Part shown: in pieces, positions 42,567 through 51,760 of the stretch
Numbering within the stretch: the first letter of the stretch is position 1
How the letters are laid out: every line of letters begins with the position of its first letter
Assembly: GCF_014697625.1 (NCBI RefSeq)
Contig: NZ_JACJSG010000029.1
Location: 38,057 to 102,056, forward strand
Source of the DNA: Anabaena azotica FACHB-119
Lineage (GTDB): Bacteria > Cyanobacteriota > Cyanobacteriia > Cyanobacteriales > Nostocaceae
DNA: 64,000 nt
Reading direction: 5' to 3'
The notes under the pieces: generated by a model
The model's database searches: none
Told to the model about the DNA's origin: nothing
Seen by the model: only the letters and a program-made list of their open reading frames with translations
Translations under genes and position numbers: made by a program

Positions 42567-43838
42567 TCAGACTTCTTGTTTAGAAACTACCTTAGATTCA
42601 AGAGGTTGACCTTCTGTAGTCACTGAATAGAATAAGCTTTCATATTGATTTAATGCTTGTTCAAAAGCATATTGTTCCATAGCATATTTTCGGCTGTTAT
42701 AACCCAAAGTTTTAGCTTTCTCAGGGTGTTTGTACAGATCCAGAATTGCTGTTGCTAAAGCTTGAGGATCTTCTGGAGGAACGACAACACCGCCACCACT
42801 CTGTCTAATTGCCTTGGCTGCTGTACCGTTATCGGGTACAGATGCTATTAATGCCCTTCCACTAGCCAATAAGACTTGAATCTTTGATGGCATATTAAAA
42901 GAAATTACGTTTTTCTTTTGTACCACCAAGCCGACATCCGCCGCCGCTAACATTTCTGGCAAATGTTCTCTAGGTTGAAAAGGTAATAGTAAAACGTTAT
43001 CAGCGCCGCAGTCTGCACAATATTTTTGCAGCCTTTCCAAACCTTTGGCTTCCCCAGCTATCACAAAGGCAATTTCAGAAATATCACGTAATTTGGCAGC
43101 CGCTTGAATGACAGTTTCTAATCCTTGGGTAAGCGCAATATTCCCAGAATATAGGAGTACAAATTTGCCATTTAAATTGTGTGCCGCACGGAATTTATTC
43201 TCTTCTTTTGGTAAGGGACGAATAAAATTAACATCAACCCAGTTAGGTATCTGCTCTATTTTTTCAGATGATACACCTTTGGAAAGTAAATTTTCTACAA
43301 ATCCATCGGCAATAACACTAATTTTGGTAGCACTACGATAGGCAAATTTTTCTAATAATGAAAATACTTTGATCAGCCATTTGTTTTTCAGTAAACCTAC
43401 ATGAATAGCGGCTTCAGGTAGTATATCTTGGAGGTTTAAAACCACAGGACAAGCACGCAACCATCCCAGCAAAGATGCAGGTACGCATACAGGTAATGAT
43501 GGCGAAGTTGATAAAATCACATCAGGCCGCCACCCAAAAAGAGCAGGTAAAAAGCTGGTGACAACAAAACTAGCATCTAGCAACACTCGATCTAATAGTT
43601 TTGGTTGTGGACGAATCCACACGTAACTGCGTTGAATTTTGACACCATTCTTGTATTCTGTAAGATACCATTTACCACGGTAAGCTTCATAGATTTGACG
43701 CTCAGGGTAGTTAGGCATCGCAGTGATAACACGCACTTGATGTCCTCGCTTGGCCAGTCCCTCTGCTAATTCCGTCATTAGCGGGGCGATACCAATAGGT
43801 TCTGGATAGTAGTTATAAGAGTAAATTAAAATCCGCAT
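42567..43838 (-). CDS. glycosyltransferase family 4 (WbuB/WcaI-like)
   Basis: A 423-residue GT-B enzyme. N domain MRILIYSYNYYPEPIGIAPLMTELAEGLAKRGHQV; linker IPNWVDVNFIRPLPKEENKFR; C domain YSGNIALTQGLETVIQAA and an ASGRALIASVPDNGTAAKAI segment. These features are typical of the WbuB/WcaI-type colanic acid and O-antigen fucosyl- or N-acetylfucosaminyl-transferases. Sugar specificity cannot be assigned. Stands alone with a 664-base promoter region. Confidence 0.85.
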   Translation of the reverse strand: MRILIYSYNYYPEPIGIAPLMTELAEGLAKRGHQVRVITAMPNYPERQIYEAYRGKWYLTEYKNGVKIQRSYVWIRPQPKLLDRVLLDASFVVTSFLPALFGWRPDVILSTSPSLPVCVPASLLGWLRACPVVLNLQDILPEAAIHVGLLKNKWLIKVFSLLEKFAYRSATKISVIADGFVENLLSKGVSSEKIEQIPNWVDVNFIRPLPKEENKFRAAHNLNGKFVLLYSGNIALTQGLETVIQAAAKLRDISEIAFVIAGEAKGLERLQKYCADCGADNVLLLPFQPREHLPEMLAAADVGLVVQKKNVISFNMPSKIQVLLASGRALIASVPDNGTAAKAIRQSGGGVVVPPEDPQALATAILDLYKHPEKAKTLGYNSRKYAMEQYAFEQALNQYESLFYSVTTEGQPLESKVVSKQEV

Positions 43839-44502
43839 AACAAATTAGTCAGAAGTTCCCCGACTGGTTTGGATAACTAGGGCAATTATTTAGATTGCTT
43901 ATGGGTTTAAAGCATCTACATAGTTAATTTTCTCTTTAGAGTTTTTTTATGTCACTGGTTTTTCTTGAAGATTAAGTAAAAGTTGTCTTTGCTTTACTCC
44001 GTAGGATGTGATGAGTTGACTGTTTACGGTTTAGCTACTATTATGTATCTATTAAATATTAAGTATAGACATAAACCCTATTGCCATTAATTAAGTTTCC
44101 ATGTAGTAAACATCAGATATCTGCAAATATTGCGTAAAATTAGGGTGATTCACAAGTATGTTTGTTCTTTTGTCTATGATTAGGCAGTAATTCTGCTGTG
44201 TAAGAACAGATTTAGGATTGTATGGGGTCTGTATGTTACCTGAGTTTTAGTGTTTTTTACTTGTTTTGCTTTAGTGGTATGTCTTGAGAATTTGGCTATT
44301 AAGTTTAAAGATTTAGTAAAGTAACAACTGTTTAATATGACAATTACAAATCATATACATTTATTAAAATATGACATCTGCACATAGGAAGACTTAATTT
44401 ATTGCTAAATTTCCATAGGACTTACGCAAGTGTCATAATCAAACTAACTGTAGGGTGCGTCAGACAGAATAATTTCGTACATTTGTTTGTATCGACCTAC
44501 TT
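43839..44502. other. AT-rich spacer with a partial MITE
   Basis: Between divergent glycosyltransferase and yraN genes. It contains one end of the AGGACTTACGCAA element (44417-44437) followed by GTAGGGTGCGTCAG, the end of the 30696 element. No gene. Confidence 0.65.
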
Positions 44503-44949
44503 ATGTCATATTTAAATATTGCTAATTTAGGCGAAGACTTTGTAGCCCAATGGTTAGAATCTACGGGTTGGATGATTTTACAACGTCAATTTAGTTGCCG
44601 TTGGGGCGAAATTGATATCATAGCCGAATATACTGAGAATATTCGAGAACCCGTACTCGCATTTGTGGAAGTTAAAACACGTAGTTTCGGTAGCTGGGAT
44701 GATGGGGGAAGAGGTGCAATTACGCTAAAAAAGCAAGCAAAAATTGAGCGAACGGCGGGGATATTTTTAGCTGAATACCCTGAAAAATCTGACTATACCT
44801 GTCGCTTTGATGTGGCTATTGTCTCTTATGAGATAGCTGCTAAAAATAATCGTCAGTTATCTGTTACTCAGGAACCGATAGCTGTCTGCTTAGGAGAATA
44901 CAAATTTCAATTACAAGAATATATTCCCGCAGCTTTTGAATATTTATAG
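44503..44949 (+). CDS. YraN family (UPF0102) endonuclease-like protein
   Basis: A 148-residue protein with the PD-(D/E)XK core of the YraN family: GEDFVAQWLESTGWMILQRQFSCRWGEIDIIAEY then LAFVEVKTRS, giving E, D, E-x-K. Related to Holliday-junction resolvases in fold; function unproven. ATG start at 44503. Slightly longer than E. coli YraN. Confidence 0.87.
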   Translation: MSYLNIANLGEDFVAQWLESTGWMILQRQFSCRWGEIDIIAEYTENIREPVLAFVEVKTRSFGSWDDGGRGAITLKKQAKIERTAGIFLAEYPEKSDYTCRFDVAIVSYEIAAKNNRQLSVTQEPIAVCLGEYKFQLQEYIPAAFEYL

Positions 44950-45079
44950 AAGGGGACAGGGGACAGGGTGAAAAACCCTTTTATTTAAGGGTTTACGATT
45001 ATTATAGCAGGGGACAGGTGATAGGGGACTCTTGACAGGGCTGAAAGGCTTTGAAATTAAGGGTTTTAAAATTATTATG

Positions 45080-45108
45080 ATGTCCTAACCTATGCTGCGA
45101 CTGCTATA
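45080..45108 (+). repeat. 29-bp dispersed repeat, copy 2
   Basis: Begins ATGTCCTAACCTATG, ends ACTGCTATA; differs from copy 1 (28926) at four positions. Confidence 0.75.
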
Positions 45109-45151
45109 TATAGCAATCCTAAATCACTCATGAGAAATCTAGAAATAATTG

Positions 45152-45259
45152 GGCGATTAGAAATCGCTACTACACAAACAAAGTCCAGATGGTGCGTGGA
45201 CTTGCTAGGATAAGCCGCGCAGGCGGGTTTCGTCTGTGTAGCCGCGATTTCTAATCGCC
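45152..45259. mobile_element. small inverted-repeat element (GGCGATTAGAAATCGC)
   Basis: A 108-bp segment with perfect 16-bp inverted ends GGCGATTAGAAATCGC; the pairing continues inward as CTACTACACA against TGTGTAGC. Looks like a non-autonomous MITE or dispersed hairpin. Confidence 0.75.
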
Positions 45260-45708
45260 AAGGCTGAATAAAATATTACACTTACATTTGATGTTAAATC
45301 TACGTGTTTTCTCACGATTCAATTCGGATTACTATATCTCCTAATCTGTGCGGCACTATAGGAAACCGATTTAATTTCTGTATCCCTTACGGGAGCGTAG
45401 CCATAAAATTCTCAGTATCTGTAGGATGGGTATTGCGTACCTTATCGTGGTCTTGGTGGGCAGTGCATCGGCCTACTGTTGATAACTGCTACTAATAACT
45501 TTTACAAGCTGGGAGTTTTGGGTTTCTCTTCTTACCTGATAAATGAGAATCGTTTTAGGTACTTGTTGATAATTATTATTTTTAAATATGCTATTAAAAA
45601 AATCTAAATTTTTTAGGATATTGGTAATTGGTTGTGGATGAGGATTTATGTCATCAATTACCAATTACCAATTATCACTTGTCGAGTCCAGATTCCATCT
45701 CATTGATA

Positions 45709-46203
45709 TTAGGCCAATGTTTCTGGACAGTAACCTAGTCCTCTGACAAACTGTTGACGGAAAGCTTCTATCTCTTCTCTTTCCGGGCTACCATGTGAAA
45801 CGATCGCTACTTGATAGCGGCGCATAACATCTACAGGACATTGGCCGGCTTCTAAACTCCAAAGTGCCATTTGCACACGCATAGGTGGTTCATAGCTAAT
45901 GCCTAGTTCGTAGAGGAAAGCTCGAAAATCACCATCTTCTTGGGCAGATATAGGGGTTTTCAGTTTGATCCTAACCACCCAACCATCTATTTGATGAATC
46001 ACAGTGACGAACGAAACAGGTAACTGGGGCCTAGCGTGTAGGTATTGAACGACCCTTAGAGTTAAACTGGCATTTGCCAGGTAATACAGGTATTCCATGT
46101 CGGTGCTTGGGATCAAAGCCAATCTTACACTTCTATCTTCCTCAATTAATTTGTCTGTTGGTAGGGTAAATGCCCCCGTCTTTGCATGGGGAACCTTACC
46201 CAT
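45709..46203 (-). CDS. conserved cyanobacterial protein of unknown function
   Basis: A 164-residue soluble protein (MGKVPHAKTGAFTLPTDKLIEEDRSVRLALIPSTDMEYLYYLANASLTL). No domain recognised; no signal peptide or membrane segment. Balanced composition, normal codon use and an ATG start support a real gene. It is divergent from queA with 119 bases between. Confidence 0.65.
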   Translation of the reverse strand: MGKVPHAKTGAFTLPTDKLIEEDRSVRLALIPSTDMEYLYYLANASLTLRVVQYLHARPQLPVSFVTVIHQIDGWVVRIKLKTPISAQEDGDFRAFLYELGISYEPPMRVQMALWSLEAGQCPVDVMRRYQVAIVSHGSPEREEIEAFRQQFVRGLGYCPETLA

Positions 46204-46322
46204 CTTTGATTAATTTGCTTTAAGTATTACCTACTAATGTCAATCTTATAATTTAAATCTAAAAATTGACTACTTTTGTCACAAAGGCGCAACCAAACTT
46301 ATCCTCACCATTGGAAATTTAA

Positions 46323-47504
46323 ATGAAGAAAGACATATCACAATTAAATCCTGATCAAATCTCTACAACAGCAGTGGAAGCTACAAATTTAGATTTTTCA
46401 CTCGCTGGGTATGACTACGAATTACCTCCAGAGAGAATTGCCCAAAACCCCGCAGTTCCAAGAGACAGTTCTCGTCTGCTAGTCGTCAACTCTCAAACTA
46501 CAGGTAAGGAAACATTACCTCTACATTATATTTTTCGTGATTTGCCTGATATTCTGCGTCCAGGTGACTTATTAATCATGAATGATACAAAGGTTATCCC
46601 CGCACGTTTATTTGGGCGCAAAACCTCTGGTGCAGAAGTGGAAATTTTATTACTAGAGGAACGTAAATTTAACTGTTGGTTGGCTTTAGTTAAGCCCGGA
46701 AAACGGTTTAAAAAAGGTACGCAGATTGTTTTTGAGAGGTTGGGGACTGGGGACTGGGGACTGGGGAATGGGTTAGATCAGTTAACTGCTACTGTTTTAG
46801 AAACTGATGCAGCGACGGGGGGGCGTTTATTACAGTTTGATTTACCAGAGGGAAAATCTTTGGTACAGGTTTTGGATCAGTTTGGGGAAATACCGTTACC
46901 ACCTTATATTACTGCATCCCAGGCGGCGGATGAACAGTATCAAACTGTGTATGCCGAACAACCAGGTGCGATCGCTGCGCCTACGGCTGGGTTACACTTT
47001 ACTCCAGAGTTGCTAGAAAAGTTAGGCGATCGCCATATTCATCAAGCTTTTATTACCCTTCATGTTGGTGTGGGAACTTTCCGCCCTGTGGAAGTGGAAG
47101 ATGTGGCGACTCATCAAATGCACGAAGAATGGATAGAAGTAAGCGCCGCTACAGTGGAAAAAATTAAGGCGACTAAAGCAGCAGGCGGCAGAATTATCGC
47201 TGTGGGGACAACAGTAGTCCGTGCTTTGGAAGGTGCGGCTGTTTCTGGTGAATTGCAACCATTTTGCGGCAAAACTAACTTATTTATTTATCCTGGCTAT
47301 AAATGGCAAGTTGTAGAAGGTTTAATTACTAATTTTCACCTACCAAGCTCTAGTTTATTAATGCTGGTGAGTGCGTTGATTGGAAGAGAGCGTTTGTTAA
47401 ATATATACCAAGAAGCGATCGCTTCTGGCTATCGTTTCTATTCTTTTGGTGATGCTATGTTGATTTTGCCGGAAGGGGTTAGTCAGTTGACAGTTGACAG
47501 TTGA
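46323..47504 (+). CDS. queA: S-adenosylmethionine:tRNA ribosyltransferase-isomerase
   Basis: A 393-residue QueA, transferring ribose from AdoMet to preQ1 at tRNA position 34 to give epoxyqueuosine. Conserved: FSLAGYDYELPPERIAQNP, FRDLPDILRPGDLLIMNDTKVIPARLFGRK, AAPTAGLHFT, NLFIYPGYKWQVVEGLITNFHLPSSSLLMLVSALIG, FYSFGDAMLIL. It is longer than the usual 340-360. STRR DNA encodes residues 140-151 (LGTGDWGLGNGL), and the last residues (SQLTVDS) plus the stop codon come from a second STRR. The N-terminal 25 residues are also extra. Confidence 0.93.
   Translation: MKKDISQLNPDQISTTAVEATNLDFSLAGYDYELPPERIAQNPAVPRDSSRLLVVNSQTTGKETLPLHYIFRDLPDILRPGDLLIMNDTKVIPARLFGRKTSGAEVEILLLEERKFNCWLALVKPGKRFKKGTQIVFERLGTGDWGLGNGLDQLTATVLETDAATGGRLLQFDLPEGKSLVQVLDQFGEIPLPPYITASQAADEQYQTVYAEQPGAIAAPTAGLHFTPELLEKLGDRHIHQAFITLHVGVGTFRPVEVEDVATHQMHEEWIEVSAATVEKIKATKAAGGRIIAVGTTVVRALEGAAVSGELQPFCGKTNLFIYPGYKWQVVEGLITNFHLPSSSLLMLVSALIGRERLLNIYQEAIASGYRFYSFGDAMLILPEGVSQLTVDS
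46740..46772 (+). repeat. (GGGGACT)n STRR inside queA
   Basis: About four and a half 7-base units within the coding frame; because 7 is not a multiple of 3 the repeat is read in all three phases (GTGDWGLG). Confidence 0.9.
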
Positions 47505-47519
47505 CAGTTGACAGTTATC
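47483..47519 (+). repeat. (CAGTTGA)n STRR overlapping the queA 3' end
   Basis: Five units; the queA stop codon TGA lies within the fourth. Confidence 0.9.
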
Positions 47520-47635
47520 AGGTTATTTCTACTGTTCACTGTCCCCAAAAATTTAATTTTGCATTTATAACTTTTTATACTGTAGTGGGTACTCTGACTT
47601 ATAAGGATCTTAACAATAAGTACAGAGATTCCACT

Positions 47636-48808
47636 ATGTATAGAAAATTTCAATCAAAACAGTGGTTTTGCGGTTTGTCGTCAATTACTAGCCACTATAC
47701 TTGTGATTGGCAAAAGCCGCATTTGGGTTTTCTCTGTGCTGCATCAGCTTTTTTGGTGTTGGCTACACCGACAATTGTGAATTTACCAGGAAGCAAGTTG
47801 CTGGCACAAGTTCCTGTTTCGCAAGATTTGCAAACAGCTAGTCTTTATCAACAAGGTGTTACGCGCTATAATCGCACTGACTGGCAAGGTGCAGAAAATG
47901 CTTTCCGCCAAGCGTTGCAGCGAGAACCTAATTTAGCAATGGCTAGATATTATTTGGGGAATATATTCCTGATGCAAAAGCGGTTGGATGTGGCGGTTCA
48001 GGAATATGCGGAAGCAGTTAGACTTAACCCCAGTTTGGCAGACGCTTTCTATAACTTGGGGCTAACATTGCAGCAACAAGGAAAAAATGAGGATGCAATT
48101 AGAGCTTATCGCCAAGCTTTGGTGATAGAGCCAACAAGGGTAGATGCTCATTATAATTTGGGTTTGGTCTTATACGAACAAGGGTTATTAGAGGAAGCGA
48201 TCGCCACTTATCAAGATGCAGTTAAGCTGGCTCCAACTAAAGCCACTGCTCATCATAATTTAGCGCTGGCGCTGCAACAGGCTGGTAAAATTGAGGAGGC
48301 GATCGCAGCCTATAGAGAAGTTTTGAAGTTAGATCCCAAAAATGCGGCAGCTTACAACAATTTAGGTAGCCTCACAGCCATACAAGGTAAACCTGATGAA
48401 GCTATAGCCCTTTATATTCAAGCTGTCCGCCAAAACCGCAGAAATGCCTTAGCTTATTATAACTTGGGTGTAACTTTATATAATCAAGGCGACCTGAAAA
48501 GAGCTAGTAGTGCTTTCAAACGCGCTCAAGAAGAATACCGCCAGCAAGGTAATCTAGAACAAGTAGCGAAAACTGAGCAATTAATGCAGCAAGTAACCCT
48601 GAAAATTGAAGAACAAAAACTACAACAAAGACAAGCATCTGCACCACAGCCTACAGCCAGCCTTATAGAACAACTAACTCAACTAGCAACGCAAAGAAAA
48701 CAGCCAGCTAATTCTGGTGAAGTACCTGTTTCTGCTGAACCACAGCAATTTCAACCAATATTTCCTAGTCCATCACCGGAAAAACTTAATAGTAATAGCA
48801 ATTCATAA
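47636..48808 (+). CDS. TPR-repeat protein
   Basis: A 390-residue protein. A hydrophobic N-terminal segment (about residues 30-45, HLGFLCAASAFLVLATP) suggests a signal anchor or export. Then at least six tetratricopeptide repeats (about 75-290) of the NPSLADAFYNLGLTLQQQGKNEDAI type, and a Gln/Pro/Ser-rich tail. TPRs mediate protein-protein contacts; partner unknown. An open frame from 47501 begins inside the STRR and is not convincing; the ATG at 47636 is preferred. A strong terminator follows. Confidence 0.8.
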   Translation: MYRKFQSKQWFCGLSSITSHYTCDWQKPHLGFLCAASAFLVLATPTIVNLPGSKLLAQVPVSQDLQTASLYQQGVTRYNRTDWQGAENAFRQALQREPNLAMARYYLGNIFLMQKRLDVAVQEYAEAVRLNPSLADAFYNLGLTLQQQGKNEDAIRAYRQALVIEPTRVDAHYNLGLVLYEQGLLEEAIATYQDAVKLAPTKATAHHNLALALQQAGKIEEAIAAYREVLKLDPKNAAAYNNLGSLTAIQGKPDEAIALYIQAVRQNRRNALAYYNLGVTLYNQGDLKRASSAFKRAQEEYRQQGNLEQVAKTEQLMQQVTLKIEEQKLQQRQASAPQPTASLIEQLTQLATQRKQPANSGEVPVSAEPQQFQPIFPSPSPEKLNSNSNS

Positions 48809-48832
48809 TTGGTAATTGACAGTATTTTTGAT

Positions 48833-48863
48833 AAGACGGGTAAAATACCCGTCTTAATTTTTG
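48833..48863. terminator. intrinsic terminator after the TPR gene
   Basis: AAGACGGGTA and TACCCGTCTT form a perfect 10-bp stem with AAA loop, followed by AATTTTTGG. Its sequence is very close to the terminator at 821-850. Confidence 0.85.
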
Positions 48864-49186
48864 GTTTTATACCAATTTGCTAAAAGACAGCCACAGATAG
48901 CCTGATAGGGGCGCAAAGCTTTGCGTCCTTACAAGTAATTGATGTGTGGCTATGATTTTTAGAATTGGTAAGTAGGTAGGCATAATTAAATATTAAATGA
49001 GTAGTTGTTCGTAGTCAGCGATTTATCGCTCTATTGCTGGGTTTGAAAGGACTAAAGTCCTTACTACAAACTTATATTTAATTAGGTCTCTCTACTTATT
49101 ACAGCAGATTGCGAGTAAATGAGGTACAAATAACAGTAGATTTTCAAGCCTGTTCCCTGTACCCTGTCATCTGTCACCTACTATAG
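48864..49186. other. spacer with dispersed palindromes
   Basis: CGCAAAGCTTTGCG (48912-48925) is a 14-bp palindrome within a GGGGCGCAAAGC repeat; around 49011-49070 GTAGTCAGCGATTTATCGCT and GACTAAAGTCCTTACTAC form an inverted-repeat element. No gene. Confidence 0.65.
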
Positions 49187-49882
49187 TTAAATTGGCAGAC
49201 GATTAATATCTTTATTACAACCTATAACTACCATTGCGGAACCACGTTCTAAACGTTTACCGGGGTTTGGGTTAATTTGGAACTTACCATCCTGACTGAC
49301 AGCTAACAAGTTCAAGCCGTAACGGTTGCGTAGTTGTAATTCGGCGATCGTTTTACCATGAAATTCATCAGGCACGATTAATTCTACGATACTATTATCT
49401 GGGTCGAGGTCGAATCTATCAAGAATAGATGGTTTTGTCAGTGTACGTGCTAATGCACAACCCGCTTCATATTCAGGAAAGACCACATGATCCGCGCCTA
49501 CTCGCTTTAGTAGCTTGTAATGAACTTCACTAGAAGCTTTAGCAACTACATGAGGTACGCCACTTTCTTTGACATTTAAAGTTGTAATGACGCTTTCTTG
49601 TACATAGTTACCAATTGCCACAATTACCGTATCAAATTCAAAAATACCAGCTTCTTTGAGGGCTGCTGGTTCAGTTGAGTCTAGTTGTAAAGCATGACCA
49701 ACTATTTCTTCAGTCAAAGCTGCTGATACTCGTTTTTCATCTATATCTGTTGCTAACACTTGATAGCCTAATTTATGCAGTGTTGAACAAACAGAACGAC
49801 CAAAACGACCTAAGCCAATTACAGCAAATTGGCTATTATCTTTGCGTAAACTGCGAAAAAAACCCAGCGATGACAAATTCAC
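49187..49882 (-). CDS. ktrA: potassium uptake regulatory subunit KtrA (RCK protein)
   Basis: A 231-residue cytoplasmic protein. RCK-N domain with Rossmann motif FAVIGLGRFGRSV (residues about 18-30) and the acidic strand end ATDIDEKRV; RCK-C domain from about 145 (DNSIVELIVPDEFHGKTIAELQLRN). It forms a nucleotide-gated ring on KtrB. ktrB lies upstream on the same strand, 188 bases away across an STRR. Confidence 0.9.
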   Translation of the reverse strand: MNLSSLGFFRSLRKDNSQFAVIGLGRFGRSVCSTLHKLGYQVLATDIDEKRVSAALTEEIVGHALQLDSTEPAALKEAGIFEFDTVIVAIGNYVQESVITTLNVKESGVPHVVAKASSEVHYKLLKRVGADHVVFPEYEAGCALARTLTKPSILDRFDLDPDNSIVELIVPDEFHGKTIAELQLRNRYGLNLLAVSQDGKFQINPNPGKRLERGSAMVVIGCNKDINRLPI

Positions 49883-49974
49883 AGTTGAAATCCTTATTAT
49901 TATCTGTATTTAAAGCAAAAACTTTTAGGCTAAATTAATTAAAAGTTTTATTTTGCTTGTGCTTTCAAATTTTA

Positions 49975-50003
49975 TCAGTTGTCAGTTGTCAGTTATCAGT
50001 TGT
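49975..50003. repeat. (CAGTTGT)n STRR between ktrB and ktrA
   Basis: Three to four heptamers in the spacer between the two Ktr genes. Confidence 0.8.
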
Positions 50004-50070
50004 TATTTTTCACTGCTTTCTGTTCCCCTCCTCTTAGGGGTGAGGAGCGGGTTACTACCTCATCCCAAGA

Positions 50071-51414
50071 CTATCCTACAAGTAGGTTTTCTTCGGGATA
50101 GTGAATTCTAGTTGGGCGAGGATCTCCTAATATAGCGGACATGAGTAGTAAAACCCCGACTCTGCCTATATACATAGTGATAATTAAAACTATTTTCGCG
50201 GCGGGAGACACGCTAGCTGTGATACCTGTGGAAAGACCGACAGTAGCGAAGGCGGAAACTACTTCAAATATAATTTGGATAAAATCCAGTTTTGGGTCTG
50301 TGAGAGATATCAAAATCGTTGCTAAAATAACGGTTGCTATAGAACCAACTAGAACACCAACTGCTTTTAAAATTAGAGAAATCGCTATTTTCCGCTCATA
50401 CAATAACACTTCTTCTTTACCTTGAAGAATTGCTTTAGTACAGCTAGTTAAAACTCTGAGGGTAGTGGTTTTCATGCCTCCTCCTGTACCGCCTGGACTA
50501 GCACCAATAAACATGAGGGCAATTGTGATAAATAAACCAGCAGTGGTCATTTTACCAATATCAATGGTGTTAAAACCCGCAGTTCTAGGAGTTACTGATT
50601 GAAACCAAGCTACTAAAAACTGATCATGTAAACTGAGTGAACCAAAGGTTTGGGGATTTCTAATTTCTATAAAGAAGAACGCTATTGTGCCAGCTACTAG
50701 CAGGATTAATGTTGTGCTGGTTGCTACTTTAAAGTCTAGCGATAATACTATATTGACGTTTTTCTTCTTGAGGAAGCGATCGCGCAACCAAATATATGCT
50801 TCTAAAATTACTTGATATCCAATCCCTCCAAAGATAATTAATCCTGTAACGGTGAAAATAACTATAAAGGAAGATTGATAGCCGATTAAATTATCTTTAA
50901 ACAAGCTAAACCCGGCATTATTCCAAGCATTAACACTATGAAAAATTGCTAACCATAGTCCCTGATTCCATCCATATTGAGGCACAAATGCAAATAATAG
51001 TAAAAACACACCAGTAATCTCAAAAATAAGAGTTGTGGCAATAATTGAGCGAATAACTTGGGTGCTACCACTCATCCCAGGACGGTCTAACGCTTGCTGA
51101 ATAGCGATTTTTTGCCGTAAGTCAAATTTACGACCAATGAGCAAAATTAAAAAAGTAGTGGTTGTCATGTAGCCTAAGCCACCAATTTGCGCTAACAAAG
51201 CAATAAACAACTGTCCCCAGAAGGAAAAATAAGTACCAGGATCAACTACAGATAATCCAGTTACGCAAACGGCTGATGTTGAGGTAAATAATGCCACAAT
51301 CAGGTCATTCCATGTACCACTACTGGTAGAAAAAGGCATCATCAGCAAAAGTGTCCCTACTGCAATAACAGCCAGAAATCCTAGACAAACGGTGCGTGAA
51401 ACAGTCATAAACAA
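50071..51414 (-). CDS. ktrB: K+ (Na+-dependent) transporter subunit KtrB
   Basis: A 447-residue membrane protein of the SKT family with four M1-P-M2 repeats. Selectivity-filter-like glycines are visible: TSTSAVCVTGLSVVD (first loop), NNAGFSL, TPRTAGFNTID and FATVGLSTG. It forms the dimeric translocation pore with KtrA, important for osmotic adaptation in cyanobacteria. A Met two codons inside is an alternative start. Confidence 0.92.
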   Translation of the reverse strand: MFMTVSRTVCLGFLAVIAVGTLLLMMPFSTSSGTWNDLIVALFTSTSAVCVTGLSVVDPGTYFSFWGQLFIALLAQIGGLGYMTTTTFLILLIGRKFDLRQKIAIQQALDRPGMSGSTQVIRSIIATTLIFEITGVFLLLFAFVPQYGWNQGLWLAIFHSVNAWNNAGFSLFKDNLIGYQSSFIVIFTVTGLIIFGGIGYQVILEAYIWLRDRFLKKKNVNIVLSLDFKVATSTTLILLVAGTIAFFFIEIRNPQTFGSLSLHDQFLVAWFQSVTPRTAGFNTIDIGKMTTAGLFITIALMFIGASPGGTGGGMKTTTLRVLTSCTKAILQGKEEVLLYERKIAISLILKAVGVLVGSIATVILATILISLTDPKLDFIQIIFEVVSAFATVGLSTGITASVSPAAKIVLIITMYIGRVGVLLLMSAILGDPRPTRIHYPEENLLVG

Positions 51415-51596
51415 TTAAACATCCAATATTTAACAGTCAAAATCAATACCTTGGCTAGCTCGTAGGGGTTGTTTGATTAAAAGGTTTAGCTGTAAACTTT
51501 TACCGACAAGAGCCATCAGCTTGATCATCAATTTTGGGAAGTAAGAACTTTCTTATCTAATTAAAAACACACATGGTAGCCTACAGATATGTTTTT

Positions 51597-51732
51597 TTAA
51601 CAGTGAACAGTAAACAGTTATCAGTTAAATACGAAAGTGAAACACCACAACAATTGGTGGAAGAAGTTGGTGGCGCTTCTTTATCCCCTACCACAGGCCT
51701 GATAACTGATAACTGATAACTGATAACTGATT
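51597..51732. repeat. (CTGATAA)n / (CAGTTAT)n STRR pair before the tocopherol genes
   Basis: Heptamers GTGAACA/GTAAACA/GTTATCA (51601-51628) and, inverted, five copies of CTGATAA (51698-51730) can pair with each other around a 70-base centre. Confidence 0.8.
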
Positions 51733-51760
51733 TCTGTTTTGTCTTAACACTGCTTATTAC

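Larger units (their letters stand above)
44950..45708. other. repeat-rich gene-free region
   Basis: Holds GGGGACAGG STRR-like units (44953-44970, 45010-45022), a copy of the 29-bp dispersed repeat (45080), an inverted-repeat element (45152-45259), and AATTACC heptamers (45653-45675). No convincing gene. Confidence 0.7.

Noticed and set aside
45304..45495. Short frame in the spacer upstream of the unknown gene at 45709
   Set aside because: No ribosome binding site, no recognisable sequence, and it lies in repeat-rich DNA.
47501..47635. Longer TPR protein start inside the STRR
   Set aside because: The extra 45 residues derive from the repeat and unrelated spacer; the signal-anchor-like N-terminus fits the ATG at 47636.
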